NCBI GenBank assembly: GCA_021157745.1
Contig: JAGGWA010000012.1
Coordinates: forward strand, 1-9,297
Source: Thermoplasmata archaeon
GTDB taxonomy: Archaea; Thermoplasmatota; E2; UBA202; JdFR-43
Direction: 5' to 3'
Length of the DNA stretch: 9,297 nt
Positions 6,821-9,297 of this stretch are shown piece after piece. Position 1 is the first letter of the stretch; each line of letters begins with the position of its first letter. A model generated the notes under the pieces. The model worked only from the letters and a program-made list of their open reading frames with translations, was not told the DNA's origin and made no database searches. Position numbers and translations under genes: made by a program.

Positions 6821-7921
6821 TTTTTCATCAAAGCTCGACGACGAGACATCGAGGAAAATAAGTGATAGAATGGCTATTACAATTATAGCAACGATGATGG
6901 AGGCATACAGATATGGAACGCTCTCCTGAAAGCTAAGCCATTGAGAAAGAAAAACAAGCGTTGTAAGAAGCAAATACTTCCATCTCATTTTTTGATTTAT
7001 GAAATAGAATGGGGAAAGAAGAGAGAATATGTATAAAAAGTAGTTGCCGTGGATTTTTCTGTAAAATATGAAAAATATGAGTAAGACAAGCAAAGCACTT
7101 TTCCATGAATCGTAATTTTTCCTCCATACCCATATGTATACAAGGAAAAGCCCAATTATTAAAATGGCCAGAGTCACATATTTTAGCAATTGCGAGCCAT
7201 AGAGATAATAAATGCTATGCCATGGGCTTATCCCAATTACCTTTCCATAGCCAATTGTGTAAAAAATAAGAAACTTCATGAAATCATTGAATGCAAAAAT
7301 CAAAAATGGCAAAGAAATTGCGGCAGATATGATGGACACTATGCCAATGTGCTTGAGCCTTTCTTTGTTGCTTTCATCTTTGAATAGCAATATTGGAAGA
7401 AGTAGCCCGGGAAATATTTTCACCCATATTCCAAATCCTATGGATATGGCTGCCGCATCTCTCTTCCTGCTCATTAAAAAATATAATGAGAGGAGGATGA
7501 AGAATACTGTTATTGGCTCATCCTGCACGCCTATGGATGTGACATACGTTAAAGGATGGATCGTATACAAAATAGCGGAATAAAATGCAAGTTTTTCGTT
7601 GAACTTTTTTATGGTGTAAAATATGAGAAGAGACGAGAGAAGATTGAAAATGGAAAAGAAAATTTCCAATGAATAGCACGTCGGCGATACTGCCACAGGA
7701 ATTGCCATCAGATAGTTGATTAAAGGTGGCGTATATGTTGGCACATCTCTGTATAAAAGCTTTCCCTCCAGTATTGTTTTTGCTCTCTCTATAAATATGC
7801 CACAATCGCTTTTGTAAGGTGTTATGCCAACGAAGCGATGGAAATATATGATGTCAAGGAAAAAGGCAGAAAAATTGATCAACAATGACAACGCTGCTAT
7901 TACTGCAACCTTTCTATTCAT
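6797..7921 (-). CDS. Polytopic membrane glycosyltransferase, GT-C fold (GT39/GT87-like)
   Basis: The 374-residue protein has about 10-12 hydrophobic spans, among them 4-25, 66-82, 86-104, 111-130, 134-150, 157-180, 192-212, 245-265 and 337-357. The first outside loop contains S-D39-C-G-I-F, then A-K-x-I-L-E-G-K-L-L-Y-R-D-V and T-P-P-L-x-N-Y. This arrangement is typical of dolichyl-phosphate-sugar-dependent GT-C enzymes, with Asp39 the likely catalytic acid. A K-I-F-P-G-L-L-L-P motif at 168-176 also fits. Such enzymes add a sugar from a lipid carrier to a glycan, lipid or protein on the outer face of the membrane. The sugar and acceptor cannot be told. The start is firm: GGAGGTG (7926-7932) precedes the ATG by 4 nt, and the gene overlaps the GT4 gene by 8 nt. 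It ends 4 nt before the C25 protease. Confidence 0.8.
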   Translation of the reverse strand: MNRKVAVIAALSLLINFSAFFLDIIYFHRFVGITPYKSDCGIFIERAKTILEGKLLYRDVPTYTPPLINYLMAIPVAVSPTCYSLEIFFSIFNLLSSLLIFYTIKKFNEKLAFYSAILYTIHPLTYVTSIGVQDEPITVFFILLSLYFLMSRKRDAAAISIGFGIWVKIFPGLLLPILLFKDESNKERLKHIGIVSIISAAISLPFLIFAFNDFMKFLIFYTIGYGKVIGISPWHSIYYLYGSQLLKYVTLAILIIGLFLVYIWVWRKNYDSWKSALLVLLIFFIFYRKIHGNYFLYIFSLLSPFYFINQKMRWKYLLLTTLVFLSQWLSFQESVPYLYASIIVAIIVIAILSLIFLDVSSSSFDEKYKNEISL

Positions 7922-8972
7922 TCACCACCTCCTCATATACTCCCATTGTTTTCCTCGCTATGTCATCCCAGCTAAATTTCTTCACCCTTTCCAATCCTGC
8001 CTTCCCAAGTTTTTTTACCAATTCATAGTCAGAGTGCAATCTTTTTATTGCTGATGCCATATCCTCCACGCTGTCAACAAGAATGCCAGCGTTTCCAACA
8101 ACTTCGGGCACGCCGCCGACGTTGCGAGCTATCACAGGACAGCTATGCTTCATTGCTTCCAGCAAAACGATTCCAAATGATTCGTAGCGTGATGGCAAGA
8201 TAAATGCTCGGCTTTTTTTCATAAGCTTCGTCTTTTCCTTCTCATCGACCCATCCCAAGAATTTTACATTTACTTTATAACGGGCAGCCATTCTTTTCCA
8301 TTTTTTCATCATCGGACCTTTTCCAGCTATTCTTACTTCTATTTCTCCTGCAATTTTTAAGGCTTTTATAAGAAAGTCTATTCCTTTTGTTTTAACAAGC
8401 CTTCCAACAAAAAGCATGTAGTCTTCTTTTTCATGCCATTCTCCATTTGCATCGATTCCATTGTATATAACGGCAAGCTTGTCTTCTTCAATTCCATATT
8501 TCATGAGCCTTTTTTTGATATAGTTGCTTATGCATATTATTCTGTCAAACTTTTTAAGGAAAATTTTGAATACTGCATCATTAACAAAGCTTGCAACTCT
8601 TTCAATTCCAACGCCTTCTCCAAAATCATTATGGAATGTGAAAACTTTTGAGAAATTAAGTTTATCGATAGCATAGCTATAATTTGGAGCCCATCTGTAA
8701 TGGAAGTCTACGATATCTGGCTTTATTTCTTTTATCGCTTCATAAACATTTTTGCTCCAGACAAGTGGAGGATTGTATATGTTCACAAAAAAGGATGGCA
8801 GTCTAATCACTTTAATTCCATCTATTTCTTCCCTCGCTTTTGTTTTTGGAAGACGAGAAGTCACAACATAAACGTCATTATCTATGGCGAGTCTTTTTGC
8901 AACATTGTATATTCTATATTCTATGCCTCCATGAAATGGATAAAAGAATGGATTGACATAACATATCCTCAT
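7914..8972 (-). CDS. Glycosyltransferase family 4 (GT-B fold)
   Basis: The 352-residue cytoplasmic enzyme is a complete GT4 retaining glycosyltransferase. The N-terminal acceptor domain begins M-R-I-C-Y-V-N-P with the G-G-I-E-Y-R loop at 15-20. The C-terminal nucleotide-sugar domain has F-V-G-R-L-V-K-T-K-G with Arg191 and Lys196, the usual phosphate-contacting pair. It also has the E-x7-E motif Glu264-S-F-G-I-V-L-L-Glu272, then G-G-V-P-E-V-V at 286-292. It likely adds a hexose from a nucleotide sugar to a lipid-linked glycan or membrane lipid. The donor sugar cannot be assigned. The start at 8972 was chosen over an in-frame ATG at 8993 because the latter lies inside the TATA box. As first gene, it is followed by the GT-C enzyme with overlapping ends. 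Confidence 0.9.
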   Translation of the reverse strand: MRICYVNPFFYPFHGGIEYRIYNVAKRLAIDNDVYVVTSRLPKTKAREEIDGIKVIRLPSFFVNIYNPPLVWSKNVYEAIKEIKPDIVDFHYRWAPNYSYAIDKLNFSKVFTFHNDFGEGVGIERVASFVNDAVFKIFLKKFDRIICISNYIKKRLMKYGIEEDKLAVIYNGIDANGEWHEKEDYMLFVGRLVKTKGIDFLIKALKIAGEIEVRIAGKGPMMKKWKRMAARYKVNVKFLGWVDEKEKTKLMKKSRAFILPSRYESFGIVLLEAMKHSCPVIARNVGGVPEVVGNAGILVDSVEDMASAIKRLHSDYELVKKLGKAGLERVKKFSWDDIARKTMGVYEEVVNE

Positions 8973-8991
8973 TGTGCAATGATTTTTACAC

Positions 8992-8999
8992 AATATAAA
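8992..8999 (-). promoter_or_regulatory. Archaeal box A (TATA) promoter of the glycosyltransferase operon
   Basis: The minus strand reads TTTATATT, set in a T run, centred 23.5 nt before the GT4 ATG at 8972. No Shine-Dalgarno site precedes that ATG, which fits a leaderless transcript. On the plus strand the same bases read AATATAAA, so weak activity in the other direction cannot be excluded. Confidence 0.6.
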
Positions 9000-9035
9000 A
9001 AAACATCGATACTTTTTGTAAAAGAGGAAGGAGTT

Positions 9036-9095
9036 AAGCTATTTCACCCGCATGTGCCCACCTTAGGGCGCTTTATTACATGCAGGCTTTGCTTC
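9036..9095 (-). ncRNA. Candidate structured small RNA in the upstream intergenic region
   Basis: A GC-rich island stands out in AT-rich intergenic DNA and folds well. A 10-bp stem with two G-U pairs joins 9078-9087 to 9046-9055. Inside it is a hairpin GCCC/GGGC (9056-9059 with 9066-9069), and outside it AAGC/GCTT (9091-9094 with 9036-9039). On the minus strand a strong box A at 9118-9125 would start transcription near 9095-9098, just at the outer stem, and a seven-T run at 8997-9003 could end it. No reading frame of useful length exists. It does not match tRNA, 5S, SRP or RNase P RNA that I can recognise, and I find no clear box C/D or K-turn. The strand is uncertain because the fold is almost symmetric. 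Confidence 0.35.
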
Positions 9096-9117
9096 TTGAG
9101 AATAAATTTTTTGTGGA

Positions 9118-9125
9118 TATATAAA
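9118..9125 (-). promoter_or_regulatory. Strong box A upstream of the candidate small RNA
   Basis: The minus strand reads GCTTTATATATCC around this site, close to the ideal archaeal box A. The predicted start point, about 23-26 nt downstream, falls at 9095-9098, the edge of the foldable segment. It is too far (about 150 nt) from the GT4 ATG to be its leaderless promoter, though a longer leader transcript is possible. Confidence 0.5.
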
Positions 9126-9297
9126 GCAAGAGGGGGGTCGCTTTCTATTTATAAAACTTACGAAATTTTTTGGGAATATAGATTGCCCTATATTATTATT
9201 GGAAAAAGGCATTACTGATGTATTAATGTACTATAAAGATATCACTCATTATTTATCCAAAAAGCAGTAGATATGATGAATAGCTATATTTTTGCAC
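9126..9297. other. AT-rich right edge without a confirmed gene
   Basis: All three minus-strand frames entering from the right edge stop within about 50 nt, so at most the last few codons of another gene are present. On the plus strand, ATG ATG at 9273 opens a frame to the edge (M-M-N-S-Y-I-F-A). A TTATTTAT element centred 23.5 nt before the second ATG matches the promoter spacing elsewhere in the window. Eight codons are too few to call a gene. A G run (9131-9137) and the palindrome TTTATAAA (9148-9155) are the only other visible elements. Confidence 0.4.

Noticed and set aside
4867..6849. Longer C25 protease with an ATG at 6849
   Set aside because: It would overlap the GT-C gene by more than 50 nt and put polar residues before the signal peptide. 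The ATG at 6792 gives a normal signal peptide 4 nt after the previous stop.
7914..8993. Longer GT4 protein with an ATG at 8993
   Set aside because: That ATG overlaps the predicted box A, so it would not be transcribed. The ATG at 8972 begins with the usual GT4 first strand.
9005..9060. tRNA reading of GCGGGTGAAATAGC on the minus strand
   Set aside because: No T-loop signature and no closing acceptor strand follow; the bases pair better in the 10-bp stem of the candidate RNA.
8700..9218. 172-codon plus-strand ORF crossing the GT4 5' end and the intergenic region
   Set aside because: More than half lies antisense to the GT4 gene, it runs through both TATA boxes and the foldable segment, and its translation has no recognisable domain.
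1..9297. CRISPR arrays, insertion sequences or transposase genes
   Set aside because: No regularly spaced short repeats, no terminal inverted repeats with a transposase, and no integrase-like protein were seen on either strand.

Overview
The window looks like part of a moderately AT-rich euryarchaeal genome, most plausibly a Thermoplasmatota-type archaeon. Three things point there. GMP synthase is encoded as a separate ATP-pyrophosphatase subunit, the archaeal split form. The next gene is the archaeal pterin diphosphokinase MptE. A gingipain-type C25 protease and an Ig/fibronectin-repeat surface protein lie nearby. Transcription signals are archaeal too: TATA (box A) elements sit about 23-24 nt from start codons that lack a Shine-Dalgarno site, while genes inside operons often have one. 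The lineage is an inference; no rRNA or other phylogenetic marker is present.

Every convincing gene reads on the minus strand, so the layout is described from right to left. At 8995-9297 is a non-coding AT-rich stretch holding a GC-rich foldable segment (about 9036-9095) preceded by a good TATA box, a candidate small RNA. A surface-glycan cassette follows: a GT4 glycosyltransferase (7914-8972), a polytopic GT-C-like glycosyltransferase (6797-7921) and a secreted C25 cysteine protease (4867-6792), joined by an 8-nt overlap and a 4-nt gap. After a 29-nt pyrimidine-rich gap comes a nucleotide/cofactor operon: purE (4397-4837), guaAb (3466-4407) and mptE (2828-3469), all overlapping. Two tightly coupled genes of accessory character are attached to its 3' end: a small conserved protein with an N-terminal His-Cys-Ser-Ala motif (2417-2824) and a divergent GIY-YIG-type nuclease (1704-2411). 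After a 109-nt gap with its own promoter, the left 1.6 kb is the 5' part of a large secreted Ig-like-repeat protein (1594 down to 1). Its 3' end lies outside the window, and it has no stop codon within the window.

The purine genes form a coherent unit. PurE makes the carboxylated imidazole intermediate of IMP synthesis, GuaAb converts XMP to GMP, and GTP feeds the pterin pathway in which MptE acts. The glycosyltransferases probably build a lipid-linked or surface glycan. The flanking secreted protein carries about 20 N-glycosylation sequons in its visible 531 residues, so it could be a substrate. The least understood part is the small-protein/GIY-YIG pair. It is lower in GC in the lines I sampled and unrelated in function to the operon it is attached to, so it is the best candidate for an undescribed nucleic-acid-acting or defence-like module.
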